Positions 7,409 to 14,082 of a stretch of 14,082 nt of DNA are shown piece by piece. The position numbers and the translations under genes were made by a program. The notes under the pieces are model-generated. The model did no database searches. It was given only the letters and a program-made list of their open reading frames with translations, and was not told the DNA's origin. Positions within the stretch are counted from its first letter, which is position 1. Each line of letters opens with the position of its first letter. The DNA comes from an uncultured Shinella sp. GTDB taxonomy: Bacteria; Pseudomonadota; Alphaproteobacteria; Rhizobiales; Rhizobiaceae. The stretch covers positions 1 to 14,082 of the forward strand of contig NZ_CAMLFY010000116.1 of NCBI RefSeq assembly GCF_946479415.1, in the 5' to 3' direction.

Positions 7409-7565
7409 ATAAATCGATTGTGGCGACAAGTCATCCCCCTTAGGGAAGAGGTCATTGCGGAGGGAGGAGGAACAAACCTTCGCGAAGGAAGCCGGGAGGG
7501 ATGCGGTATCCCTGGATTTCTTCCCTTCTCCCCCTGCGCTCGACACCGCACACGGGAGGGGCCTC
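7409..7565 (+). other. Long leader region of the MFS gene with small palindromes
   Basis: The stretch holds TTGT-N4-ACAA (7418-7429), the perfect 12-nt palindrome CCTTCGCGAAGG (7477-7488) and a 6-bp hairpin AGGGAT/ATCCCT (7497-7513). I see no convincing promoter hexamers and no supported ORF. The MFS Shine-Dalgarno (GGGAGG, about 7554-7559) is not covered by these stems. Confidence 0.35.
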
Positions 7566-8897
7566 ATGGCGACAGCATCTCAGGAAATTTCACAGACCGA
7601 AAAGTCTGCCATCTCGAAAGTGGCAATGCGGCTGGTGCCGTTCATTGCCCTGATGTTCTTCATCAACTTCCTTGACCGCACCGCGATCTCGTTTGCCGGC
7701 CCGAACGGCATGACGACGGATCTGGGGCTGACGGCCGCCCAGTTCGGCTTTGCCGCGGGCATTTTCTTCTTCGGCTACATCATTCTGGAAGTGCCGAGCA
7801 ACCTTGCCCTGCACAAATACGGTGCCCGCCGCTGGCTGGCGCGCATCATGGTGACATGGGGCATCGTCGCCCTTCTCTTCACCTGGGTCTCCAGCGCCAC
7901 GGAACTTTATGTGCTGCGCTTCCTGCTCGGCGTCGCCGAGGCGGGCTTCTTCCCCGGCGCCATCCTCTTCCTGTCGATGTGGGTGCCGTCGCGCCACCGC
8001 AACAAGATCCTCGCCCTCTTCTATCTCGCCCAGCCGCTGACCATCGTCATCGGTGCACCGCTGGCGGCGCTGCTCATCGACATGCATGGCGCCTTCGGCC
8101 TTTCGGGCTGGCGTATCATGTTCTTCGGCGTGGCCATCCCGGCCATCGTCGTGGGCATCGTCACCTGGTACTATCTGCCCGATACGCCCAATGACGCGAA
8201 GTGGCTGACGAAGGACGAGAAGGACTGGCTGAACGGCGCGCTGGCGCAGGAAGAAAAGGTCAAGCAGAACGCACATGGCCGAATGACGGGCCTGGCGCTG
8301 ACGGACGGTCGCGTCTGGCTGCTTTCGGTGATCTATTTCGGCCTCGTCTACGGCCTCTATGCGCTCGCCTTCTTCCTGCCGACCATCATCGCCGGCTTCG
8401 AAACCAAGTTCGCGACGAAATTCGACGTGTTCGACAAGGGCCTGGTGACGGCGATCCCCTATCTGCCGGCCGCCGTGGCGCTCTACTTCTGGAGCCGCGA
8501 TGCCGCCCGACGGGGCGTGCGCGCCTGGCACATCGGCATCCCTGCCCTCGTCGGCGCTGCCAGCATTCCCGCGGCCCTCTATATGAACTCGCCGGAAGCA
8601 ACGATCCTCATGATCACCATCACGGCCTGCGCGATCTTCTCCGCCCTGCCGAACTTCTGGGCCATCCCGTCGCGCTTCCTCAGCGGCCCGGCTGCCGCCG
8701 CCGGCATCGCGCTCATCAATACGATCGGCAACATTGCCGGCTTCGCCGCGCCCTACATCACCGGCCGCGTCAAGGATGCCACCGGCGTCTACGAACTGCC
8801 GATGTTCATCGTCGGTGCGTTTCTGCTGCTTTCGGCGATCCTCGCCTTCTCCATCGGCAACCGCGTGCGCGAGCCGGTGCTGAGCCCGGCTGAATAA
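7566..8897 (+). CDS. MFS transporter, anion:cation symporter (ACS) type
   Basis: The 443-residue protein has about 12 TM helices in two halves joined by a cytoplasmic loop near 206-245 (DTPNDAKWLTKDEKDWL...). This WLT-(D/E)E linker is usual in ACS-family symporters for organic anions such as tartrate, phthalate, galactonate or hydroxyphenylacetate. TM1 ends in FINFLDR with D37 and R38. The TM2-3 loop holds a KYGARRWLAR motif-A variant, and GVAEAGFFPGAILFLSMW is typical of the family. ATG at 7566 has GGGAGG six bases upstream; an in-frame TTG at 7455 would add an unlikely hydrophilic tail. The divergent LysR gene suggests substrate-induced expression. The substrate cannot be told from sequence, and no catabolic gene is adjacent. 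Confidence 0.92.
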   Translation: MATASQEISQTEKSAISKVAMRLVPFIALMFFINFLDRTAISFAGPNGMTTDLGLTAAQFGFAAGIFFFGYIILEVPSNLALHKYGARRWLARIMVTWGIVALLFTWVSSATELYVLRFLLGVAEAGFFPGAILFLSMWVPSRHRNKILALFYLAQPLTIVIGAPLAALLIDMHGAFGLSGWRIMFFGVAIPAIVVGIVTWYYLPDTPNDAKWLTKDEKDWLNGALAQEEKVKQNAHGRMTGLALTDGRVWLLSVIYFGLVYGLYALAFFLPTIIAGFETKFATKFDVFDKGLVTAIPYLPAAVALYFWSRDAARRGVRAWHIGIPALVGAASIPAALYMNSPEATILMITITACAIFSALPNFWAIPSRFLSGPAAAAGIALINTIGNIAGFAAPYITGRVKDATGVYELPMFIVGAFLLLSAILAFSIGNRVREPVLSPAE

Positions 8898-8920
8898 GTC
8901 GCGCAAACGACAGAAAAATG

Positions 8921-8952
8921 AAGCCCGCTTCGGAAACGAAGCGGGCTTTTTT
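8921..8952. terminator. Bidirectional rho-independent terminator between MFS and rnhA
   Basis: A perfect 12-bp stem (8921-8932 with 8937-8948) carries the GNRA-type tetraloop GAAA. A run of six T (8947-8952) lies on the plus side, and the A-run upstream of the stem gives a T-run on the minus side. It can end transcripts of both convergent genes, MFS (+) and rnhA (-). Confidence 0.92.
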
Positions 8953-8980
8953 GCTTGCAGGACGGCAACGAGGCGCGTCG

Positions 8981-9421
8981 TCAGCTTTTCTTGAACGGCG
9001 CCATGCCCTTGCGGGCGAGTTCGTCGGCCCGTTCGTTTTCCGGATGGCCGGCATGGCCCTTCACCCAGTGCCACTCGACCTTGTGCTTGAGACGCGCCGC
9101 ATCGAGCGCCTGCCAGAGATCGCCGTTCTTCACCGGCTTCTTGTCGGCGGTCTTCCAGCCGTTTTTCTTCCAGCCGAAAATCCATTTCGAAATGCCGTCC
9201 ATGACGTATTTCGAGTCGGTGTAGAGATCGACCTCGCAGGGCGTCTTCAGCGCCGTCAACGCACTCATCGCTGCCGTCAGCTCCATGCGGTTGTTGGTCG
9301 TCTCGGCCTCGCCGCCGCAAAGTTCCTTCTCGACCTCGCCATAGCGCAGCACCGCACCCCAGCCGCCGGGACCCGGATTGCCCGAGCAGGCACCATCCGT
9401 GAAGATATCGACATGCTTCAT
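8981..9421 (-). CDS. rnhA: Ribonuclease HI
   Basis: The 146-residue cytoplasmic enzyme cleaves RNA in RNA:DNA hybrids, removing R-loops and primer remnants. The catalytic residues are all present: D9 ([16 protein letters not shown]), E47 (NNRMEL), D69 (YTDSKYV) and D133 (NERADELA). H123 of [11 protein letters not shown] is also there, and the length is close to the 155 residues of E. coli RNase HI. The basic hybrid-binding protrusion around [16 protein letters not shown] is retained. Its ATG overlaps the thrB stop as ATGA, indicating translational coupling at the end of the run ispH-thrB-rnhA. The strong terminator at 8921-8952 follows. Confidence 0.97.
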   Translation of the reverse strand: MKHVDIFTDGACSGNPGPGGWGAVLRYGEVEKELCGGEAETTNNRMELTAAMSALTALKTPCEVDLYTDSKYVMDGISKWIFGWKKNGWKTADKKPVKNGDLWQALDAARLKHKVEWHWVKGHAGHPENERADELARKGMAPFKKS

Positions 9422-10383
9422 CGGGAAAGACCGTATTCCGCGGGGTTCTGGACCTGCCGGTGGAAGCGCAGCTTGCGCAGATATTCCAGCGGATCCTTCT
9501 TGACCACCAGCGCGCCGGGCGGGGTCATCAGCCAGTCGTAGAGGCGCGTCAGGAAAAAGCGCAGGGCCGAGCCGCGCGAAAGCAGCGGCAGCGCGGCGGC
9601 CTCCTCCTCGGAAAGCGGGCGCACGCTCTCATAGCCCTCCAGCAGGGCCATGCCCTTGGTGAGATTGAACGCGCCGTCCTTCTCGAAGCACCAGGCATTG
9701 AGGCAGATGGCGACGTCATAGGCGAGCAGGTCGTTGCAGGCGAAGTAGAAGTCGATGAGGCCGGAGAGATCGTCGCCAAGGAAGAAGACGTTGTCCGGGA
9801 AGAGATCGGCGTGGATGACGCCCGACGGCAGGCCTTCGGGCCAGTTGGCTTCCAGGGTTGCGAGTTCGTCGGCGATCTCGTCCCGCAGGCCCTTCTCGAC
9901 CTCATCGACGCGATCCACCGACTTCTCCCACAGCGGCCGCCAGCCGCCGACGGAGAGCGCATTCTTGCGGGTGATCTCGAAACCCTCGCCGGCCACGTGC
10001 ATCGTGGCGAGCGCCCGGCCGACCTCGCGGCAATGTTTCGCCGCCGGCTTGCGCAGCCACATGCCTTCGAGGAAGGAGATCATGGCGGCGGGGCGGCCGG
10101 AAAGCTCGCCCAAAAGCGCGCCGTCATTGCGCGGCAGCGGCAGCGGGCAGGACAGGCCATTTTCCGCCAGATGGTGCATCAGGCCGAGGAAGAACGGCAG
10201 GTCGTTGCGATCCACGCGCTTCTCATAGAGCGTCAGGATGAAGGCGCCCTGGGTTGTGTGCAGCAGGAAGTTGGAATTCTCCACGCCCTCGGCAATGCCC
10301 TTATAGGAGAGCAGAGTGCCCGCGTCATAGGCGGTCAGGAAGCGGGAAAGATCGTCTTCGGTGATATCGGTATAGACGGCCAC
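9418..10383 (-). CDS. thrB: Homoserine kinase (APH-fold, type II ThrB)
   Basis: The 321-residue enzyme phosphorylates L-homoserine with ATP to O-phospho-L-homoserine, the step before threonine synthase. It belongs to the aminoglycoside-phosphotransferase-like family, not the GHMP kinases. The catalytic loop is HADLFPDN (191-198), followed by the metal-binding LIDF (D211). The segment GVENSNFLL (about 33-41) lies in the N-lobe nucleotide region. The start codon is GTG, giving [12 protein letters not shown]; no strong Shine-Dalgarno precedes it. The 155-bp inverted repeat at 10428-10582 lies 44 bases upstream, between it and ispH, and could affect its share of the polycistronic mRNA. rnhA overlaps its 3' end by 4 bases. 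Confidence 0.95.
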   Translation of the reverse strand: MAVYTDITEDDLSRFLTAYDAGTLLSYKGIAEGVENSNFLLHTTQGAFILTLYEKRVDRNDLPFFLGLMHHLAENGLSCPLPLPRNDGALLGELSGRPAAMISFLEGMWLRKPAAKHCREVGRALATMHVAGEGFEITRKNALSVGGWRPLWEKSVDRVDEVEKGLRDEIADELATLEANWPEGLPSGVIHADLFPDNVFFLGDDLSGLIDFYFACNDLLAYDVAICLNAWCFEKDGAFNLTKGMALLEGYESVRPLSEEEAAALPLLSRGSALRFFLTRLYDWLMTPPGALVVKKDPLEYLRKLRFHRQVQNPAEYGLSR

Positions 10384-10427
10384 GGCGGGTCTCAGGCTTG
10401 ATTGGGTGGGATTGGTGGTTGGGAGTT

Positions 10428-10582
10428 ACCCCCCTCTGGCCTGCCGGCCATCTCCCCCACAAGGGGGGAGATTGAATGGAGCGATGTCTCGCCCATCTCA
10501 AACGTTAGCGAGCGAGCTGTGCCCCGTCGTCTTGCCGATCTCCCCCCTTGTGGGGGAGATGGCCGGTAGGCCAGAGGGGGGT
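10428..10582. repeat. 155-bp palindromic intergenic repeat (copy 1), between ispH and thrB
   Basis: Two 45-nt arms (10428-10472 and 10538-10582) are complementary at all positions but one (G10443 against T10567, a G-U pair in RNA). They enclose a 65-nt loop with no ORF. Each arm also folds on itself: a 9-bp stem ATCTCCCCC/GGGGGAGAT around ACAAG, plus a GGCC-type palindrome. The remaining 10384-10427 and 10583-10608 hold nothing I recognise. It resembles the palindromic intergenic elements (RIME, Bru-RS class) of Rhizobiales; exact family assignment needs a search. In the mRNA it would form a very stable hairpin between the two genes. Confidence 0.9.
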
Positions 10583-10608
10583 GAACCATGCCCGCTGACA
10601 TCCCGACT

Positions 10609-11610
10609 TCATTCCCCATTCACAAAAGCCATGTCGGCAGAAGTGAGTTCGATGGACCGCAGCTCGCGGTTGACGAGGAAATGCTCGTTTTCCTCGACCG
10701 TATCGGCCAGTTCCACGACCGCATTGTAGCGCATGCGGAAGGCCTCGATGATCTCGTTGACGATAACCTCGGGCGCGGACGCGCCAGCCGACAGGCCGAC
10801 GGTCCTGATATCGCCGATCGTCTCCCAGTCGATTTCGGCGGCGCGCTGCACGAGCACCGACTTGGTGGCACCGGCGCGCAGCGCGACTTCGACGAGACGC
10901 TTGGAATTCGACGAATTGGGCGCGCCGACGATGAGGAAGAGATCGCAGCCGGGTGCGGCCTGCTTGACGGCCTCCTGCCGGTTCGTCGTGGCATAGCAGA
11001 TGGAATCGGCGGCGGGGGCGGTGAGGTTCGGGAAGCGCTCGTGCAGGCGCTTGATGACGCCGGCCGTGTCATCGACCGACAGCGTCGTCTGCGTCACGAA
11101 ACCGAGATTGTCCGGATCCGGCGGCGTATATTTGTCGGCGTCCTCGACGGTCTCGATCAGATCGACGGAGCCCTCCGGCAGCTGGCCCATCGTGCCGATG
11201 ACTTCCGGGTGGCCATGATGGCCGATCAGCACGACATGGCGGCCAAGGCGCTGGTGGCGCATCGCCTGCTTGTGCACCTTGGAAACTAGCGGGCAGGTCG
11301 CGTCGAGATAGAACAGGTTGCGGCTTTCCGCATCGGCAGGCACCGACTTCGGCACGCCATGGGCGGAGAAGACGACGGGCTGCTTGCGATGCTCCTCCGG
11401 GATCTCGTCGAGTTCCTCGACGAAGATTGCGCCCTTGGCTTCGAGCCCTTCCACGACATAGCGGTTGTGCACGATCTCGTGGCGCACATAGACGGGCGCG
11501 CCATAGGCCTTCAGCGCCAGCACGACGATCTGGATGGCGCGGTCGACGCCGGCGCAGAAGCCGCGCGGGCCGCACAGCCTGATGGTCAAATCCGGTCGGT
11601 TCTCGTTCAT
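10609..11610 (-). CDS. ispH: 4-hydroxy-3-methylbut-2-enyl diphosphate reductase
   Basis: This 333-residue iron-sulfur enzyme (also called LytB) makes IPP and DMAPP from HMBPP, the last step of the MEP isoprenoid pathway. The three cluster cysteines are C19 ([12 protein letters not shown]), C106 (LDATCPLV) and C205 ([11 protein letters not shown]). Substrate-binding histidines are present at H44 (VRHEIVHN) and H84 (FSAHGVP), with HHGHPEV in the middle domain and [11 protein letters not shown] near 230. The length is normal for the family. The ATG at 11610 lies nine bases after the DUF1304 stop, so the two are probably cotranscribed. The inverted repeat at 10428-10582 begins 26 bases past its stop. 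Confidence 0.97.
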   Translation of the reverse strand: MNENRPDLTIRLCGPRGFCAGVDRAIQIVVLALKAYGAPVYVRHEIVHNRYVVEGLEAKGAIFVEELDEIPEEHRKQPVVFSAHGVPKSVPADAESRNLFYLDATCPLVSKVHKQAMRHQRLGRHVVLIGHHGHPEVIGTMGQLPEGSVDLIETVEDADKYTPPDPDNLGFVTQTTLSVDDTAGVIKRLHERFPNLTAPAADSICYATTNRQEAVKQAAPGCDLFLIVGAPNSSNSKRLVEVALRAGATKSVLVQRAAEIDWETIGDIRTVGLSAGASAPEVIVNEIIEAFRMRYNAVVELADTVEENEHFLVNRELRSIELTSADMAFVNGE

Positions 11611-11619
11611 GCGTCTCGG

Positions 11620-11985
11620 TTATCCGGCAATGAGGACGGCAACAAGGGCGATGGCTGCGGGAAGCGCCTGAATGACGAAAATTTTCCGCGCAGCCGTTGC
11701 GCCCCCATATAGGCCGGCGACCAGCACGCAGCCAAGGAAAAACAATTTGATCTGGTAGGCGAAGGCCGGATCAGGGTGGACGAGCGACCAGAAGAGGCCC
11801 GCGGCGAGGAAGCCGTTATAGAGGCCCTGATTGGCGGCGAGCACCTTCGTGGCCTCCGCCTGCGCCGGCGTCATGCCGAAGGCTTTCTGGCCGCGCGGTG
11901 TGGCCCAAAGAAACATTTCGAGGACGAGGATATAGACGTGCTCGAGCGCGATGAGCGCCACGAGGATGGTTGCCAGCGTCTGCAT
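11620..11985 (-). CDS. DUF1304 small integral membrane protein
   Basis: This 121-residue hydrophobic protein has four predicted TM helices (about 3-27, 53-72, 77-97 and 101-120). The DUF1304 hallmarks are ALEHVYILVLEMFLW near the N-terminus, then FGMTPAQAE and LAANQGLYNGFLAAGLFW. It resides in the inner membrane and its function is unknown. The start is supported by GGGAG eight bases upstream of the ATG. It lies 37 bp after SURF1 and nine bases before ispH, on the same strand, so it sits inside the operon. Nothing visible links it to either oxidase assembly or isoprenoid synthesis. Confidence 0.88.
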   Translation of the reverse strand: MQTLATILVALIALEHVYILVLEMFLWATPRGQKAFGMTPAQAEATKVLAANQGLYNGFLAAGLFWSLVHPDPAFAYQIKLFFLGCVLVAGLYGGATAARKIFVIQALPAAIALVAVLIAG

Positions 11986-12022
11986 GTCCGTCTCCCGTTT
12001 GCGTCAGTTCTTCTACGGCATT

Positions 12023-12793
12023 TCAGGGCGTCGGGCGATCACCTTTTCGCCGGAACAGCGCGTAGAGGCCGACACCGACAAGGGCGGCGGCCAGGCCATA
12101 CCAGGTGACGGCATATTGCAGGTGGTTGTTCGGCAGGTCGAACTGGGTGACGCCGCCGATCGGCAGGCCCTTGGGATTCAGCGCTTCGCCGGCATCGACG
12201 AAGAACGGCACCAGCCTGTCGGCGGCAATGCCGGTGCTGGACGCCATCACGTCGAGGTCCTTCCAGTAGAAGATGTTCTTGGCGATATCGTTGTCCGGCA
12301 CGATCGAGGACGGCTTTTCGGCAAGGCGGGCGCGGGCAAGGCCGGTCACGCTCTGCTCCCCGGTGAGCTGGCCCTGCTTGCGCATTTCCGGCTCCTTCGC
12401 CTCGAAGGGCACGAATCCCCTGTTGACGAAGAGGAAGCGGCCATCGGCGAGCTGGAGCGGCGTATAGACGTAGTAGCCGGTCTGGCCGTTCCAGGTGGCG
12501 AAGAAGTGGCGCTCGCGGTTGTTGGCGAAGACGCCTGTGACGGTGACCGGGCGGTATTCGATATCCTCGCCCTTGGCGGCCATCGCCTCGATATCGGCAA
12601 GGCTGACGGGTGCGGCGACCCGGCGCTCGGTGATGTCGGCGAGCAGCTTTTCCTTCCAGTGCAGGCGCTGGACCTGCCAGGTGCCGAGCGACAGCAGGAT
12701 GGCAAGCGCGATGACGAACGCGATCCCGCTCAGGACCAGCTTTGCCCGGCCCATAGGCGGACGCGGACGATGGCTTGCCGGAACCTCAGCCAC
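12023..12793 (-). CDS. SURF1-family cytochrome oxidase assembly protein
   Basis: The protein has two TM helices, one near 18-36 and one near the C-terminus (about 226-246), with a periplasmic domain between them as in the SURF1/Shy1 family. Family marks are LGTWQVQRLHWKEKLL after TM1, GYYVYTPL, FVNRGFVP and NNHLQYAVTWYGLA before and into TM2. SURF1 helps deliver heme a to subunit I of aa3-type oxidase, consistent with ctaE upstream. I chose GTG at 12793 (256 residues, MAEVPASHRP), which overlaps the DUF983 stop by 8 bases. ATG at 12817 (264 residues, 32-base overlap) is the alternative. Neither has a strong Shine-Dalgarno, so translation may be coupled to DUF983. Confidence 0.9.
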   Translation of the reverse strand: MAEVPASHRPRPPMGRAKLVLSGIAFVIALAILLSLGTWQVQRLHWKEKLLADITERRVAAPVSLADIEAMAAKGEDIEYRPVTVTGVFANNRERHFFATWNGQTGYYVYTPLQLADGRFLFVNRGFVPFEAKEPEMRKQGQLTGEQSVTGLARARLAEKPSSIVPDNDIAKNIFYWKDLDVMASSTGIAADRLVPFFVDAGEALNPKGLPIGGVTQFDLPNNHLQYAVTWYGLAAALVGVGLYALFRRKGDRPTP

Positions 12794-13169
12794 GGTCGAT
12801 CTCGCCGGGGCGGGCATTGTTGCGGTATTGCAGGGTGATGAGCAGGCCCTTGAGGACCCGCGTCAGCGCGAGACCGAGCACGATGACCAGGGGTATCCAC
12901 AGCATGAAATGCACCCAGAGCGGCGGATTGTAGTTCACCTCCATCCACAGTGCCGAGCCGACGACGACGAAGCCGACAATGAGCAGCACGAAGACGACGG
13001 GGCCATCGCCCGAATCGGCGAAGGAATAATCGAGGCCGCAATTGGCGCAGGCCGGCTTCACCGCCAGCAGACCGTCGAACAGCTTGCCCTGGCCGCAGCG
13101 CGGGCAGCAGCCGCGCAGGCCCGCACTGATGGGATCGACCGGGGGATAGAGTGCCTTGTCCTCGTCCAT
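12786..13169 (-). CDS. DUF983 membrane protein with zinc-ribbon-like CxxC pairs
   Basis: The 127-residue protein starts MDEDKALYPPVDP. CPRC (22-25) and CANC (41-44) form a likely metal site, and two TM helices follow (about 57-79 and 88-112). DUF983 genes usually sit between ctaE and SURF1 in alphaproteobacteria, which suggests a part in oxidase biogenesis; the molecular role is unknown. The start at 13169 fits the family N-terminus and has GGAAG upstream. ATG at 13190 is possible. The longer in-frame start at 13232 lies inside the inverted repeat at 13199-13355 and would translate repeat DNA, so it is rejected. The gene overlaps SURF1 at its 3' end. Confidence 0.88.
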   Translation of the reverse strand: MDEDKALYPPVDPISAGLRGCCPRCGQGKLFDGLLAVKPACANCGLDYSFADSGDGPVVFVLLIVGFVVVGSALWMEVNYNPPLWVHFMLWIPLVIVLGLALTRVLKGLLITLQYRNNARPGEIDRG

Positions 13170-13198
13170 GATGATCTTCCGTTCTTCCATGTGGCTGC

Positions 13199-13355
13199 CC
13201 CTCACCTGCCTGCCGGCATCCTCTGCCCACAAGGGGGAGAGGACGGGTGCTGCACCGGTCTCCCTTTTTCCTCGACGTTGAATGAAAAGGTAAAGCGGTG
13301 CTGCTTGGTCTCCTCTCCCCCTTGTGGGGAGAGGATGCCGGCAGGCAGGTGAGGG
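13199..13355. repeat. 157-bp palindromic intergenic repeat (copy 2), between ctaE and DUF983
   Basis: Two 45-nt arms (13199-13243 and 13311-13355) are complementary except for one G-G mismatch (13225 with 13329). They enclose a 67-nt loop with no ORF. The arms share GCCTGCCGGC and CCCACAAGGGGG with copy 1 at 10428-10582, in the same order. It fills half of the gap 13170-13482, whose other contents are a candidate promoter (13375-13403) and the ctaE terminator (13429-13459). If that promoter is real, the repeat is in the leader of the DUF983 transcript. Confidence 0.9.
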
Positions 13356-13374
13356 TCTCGCGCCGATCCCTACC

Positions 13375-13403
13375 TATACATCGCGGCCGGGTGGCGCGTC
13401 CAA
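13375..13403 (-). promoter_or_regulatory. Candidate sigma-70-like promoter for DUF983 and downstream genes
   Basis: On the minus strand TTGGAC (13403-13398), a 17-bp spacer and TGTATA (13380-13375) form a plausible -35/-10 pair. It lies directly after the ctaE terminator and before repeat copy 2. The leader to the DUF983 start would be about 200 nt and include the whole repeat. This is a pattern match only. Confidence 0.4.
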
Positions 13404-13428
13404 CCAGGCGTCCGCGACAAACGGCCCC

Positions 13429-13459
13429 AAAAACAAACGGCCGCATCGCTGCGGCCGTT
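13429..13459 (-). terminator. Rho-independent terminator of ctaE
   Basis: A perfect 10-bp stem AACGGCCGCA/TGCGGCCGTT (13436-13445 and 13450-13459) has the loop TCGC. On the minus strand it is followed by TTTGTTTTT (13437-13429). It starts 23 bases after the ctaE stop and should end most ctaE transcripts before DUF983. Confidence 0.88.
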
Positions 13460-13482
13460 CGAAACAGTTTTGCCTTATCGGC

Positions 13483-14082
13483 TTACATATGCGCGATCGG
13501 CGCGCCCCAGCCACCCCAGATGTAGATGGAGAAGAAGAGGAAGAGCCAGACGACGTCGACGAAGTGCCAGTACCAGGCGGCGGCTTCGAAACCGAAGTGC
13601 TGCTTGGGGGTGAAATCGCCACGCAGCGCGCGCACCAGGCAGACGATCAGGAAGATCGTGCCGACCAGAACGTGGAAACCGTGGAAGCCGGTCGCCATGA
13701 AGAAGGTCGCGCCGTAGATCGAATCCTTGAAGGCGAACGGAGCGTGCGCGTATTCGTAACCCTGAACGAAGGAGAACAGCAGGCCCAGCAGCACGGTCAG
13801 CGTCAGGCCGTTGATGAGGCCCTTGCGGTCGTTGTGCAGCAGCGCGTGGTGCGCCCAAGTCACGCAGGTGCCCGAGAGCAGCAGGATGACGGTGTTGTAG
13901 AGCGGCAGGTGCCAGGGATCGAGAACCTCGATGCCCTTCGGCGGCCAGACGCCACCGGTATAGGCGGCGCGCGCGGCCTGGATGGGCTCGGCGGCAAAGA
14001 GGCTGGCATCGAAGAAGGCCCAGAACCAGGCGACGAAGAACATCACTTCCGAAGCGATGAACATGATCATGCCGTAGCGCAG
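13483..14082 (-). CDS. ctaE: Cytochrome c oxidase subunit III, C-terminal part (cut by right edge)
   Basis: About 199 C-terminal residues are visible. The frame stays open to the window end (LRYG before [12 protein letters not shown]), so the ATG at 14070 is internal; full-length alphaproteobacterial subunit III is about 270-290 residues. Conserved parts are [76 protein letters not shown] and the C-terminal [23 protein letters not shown]. Subunit III is an inner-membrane component of aa3-type oxidase that stabilises the proton-pumping core. It is the first gene seen of the rightward end of a cta cluster, followed by the terminator at 13429-13459 and then DUF983 and SURF1. Confidence 0.97.
   Translation of the reverse strand: MRYGMIMFIASEVMFFVAWFWAFFDASLFAAEPIQAARAAYTGGVWPPKGIEVLDPWHLPLYNTVILLLSGTCVTWAHHALLHNDRKGLINGLTLTVLLGLLFSFVQGYEYAHAPFAFKDSIYGATFFMATGFHGFHVLVGTIFLIVCLVRALRGDFTPKQHFGFEAAAWYWHFVDVVWLFLFFSIYIWGGWGAPIAHM

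Noticed and set aside
7418..7675. Small plus-strand frame (85 codons) in the LysR/MFS gap, possible leader peptide
   Set aside because: It overlaps the MFS start in another frame, begins with GTG without a Shine-Dalgarno, and has no recognisable features.
7590..9320. Long open frame of 576 codons on the minus strand opposite the MFS gene and rnhA
   Set aside because: It is antisense to the clearly conserved MFS gene, crosses the bidirectional terminator and part of rnhA in another frame, and has the Arg/Gly/Asp-rich low-complexity composition typical of high-G+C shadow frames.
9460..10401. Open frame of 313 codons on the plus strand opposite thrB
   Set aside because: It mirrors thrB, whose catalytic motifs are unmistakable on the other strand. 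Composition is that of a shadow frame.
10406..10729. Short plus-strand frame over the ispH/thrB repeat
   Set aside because: It translates both arms of the palindrome and the antisense of ispH, so it is a by-product of the repeat.
13170..13232. N-terminal extension of DUF983 from the ATG at 13232
   Set aside because: The first residues would be translated from the palindromic repeat, and the family N-terminus matches the start at 13169.
10428..13355. Possible CRISPR or tandem repeat from the recurring CCCACAAGGGGG cores
   Set aside because: There are only two separated elements with inverted, not direct, arms and no regular spacer array or cas genes.

Overview
The window looks like ordinary chromosomal DNA from an alphaproteobacterium of the Rhizobiales, most likely Rhizobiaceae or a close relative. 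Four things point there: the high G+C with strong third-position bias; the gene run ctaE - DUF983 - SURF1 - DUF1304 - ispH - thrB - rnhA; an EcfG-type general-stress promoter in front of a CsbD gene; and two long palindromic intergenic repeats of the kind scattered through rhizobial and Brucella-group genomes. The genus cannot be fixed by eye. No tRNA, rRNA, IS element, phage gene or CRISPR array was seen.

Left part (1-6480). A membrane-bound c-di-GMP protein (periplasmic sensor region, about seven TM helices, PAS, degenerate GGDEF, intact EAL) runs rightward off the left edge. It converges on a zinc-ribbon/HExxH putative metallopeptidase. Next on the minus strand come a small CsbD-family stress protein with its own EcfG-type promoter and a YqgE/AlgH protein. 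Divergent from YqgE are an exported DsbD-alpha-like protein and a Prx5-type peroxiredoxin with a single cysteine.

Middle (6435-8952). A LysR regulator and a divergent ACS-type MFS transporter share a 213-bp intergenic region with nested inverted repeats. A strong hairpin bounds the pair on each side, so it looks like a self-contained uptake module set between core genes. Its substrate is unknown.

Right part (8981-14082, all minus strand). Transcription runs from the end of ctaE (cytochrome c oxidase subunit III, cut by the right edge) through DUF983, SURF1 (oxidase assembly), DUF1304, ispH (isoprenoid precursors), thrB (threonine synthesis) and rnhA. ctaE ends in a clear rho-independent terminator, and a plausible sigma-70-like promoter follows, so DUF983 and the genes after it probably form a separate unit. 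Genes in this run overlap or lie within about 40 bp of each other, except at two places. One is the ctaE/DUF983 gap and the other the ispH/thrB gap, and each holds one copy of a ~155-bp inverted repeat with two 45-nt arms around a 65-67-nt loop.

I found no convincing novel multi-gene system. The items most worth following are the paired 45-nt-arm repeats within or at the head of a core-gene operon, the EcfG-type promoter of the csbD-like gene, the nested operator-like palindrome in the LysR/MFS gap, and the EAL protein with a degenerate GGDEF motif.
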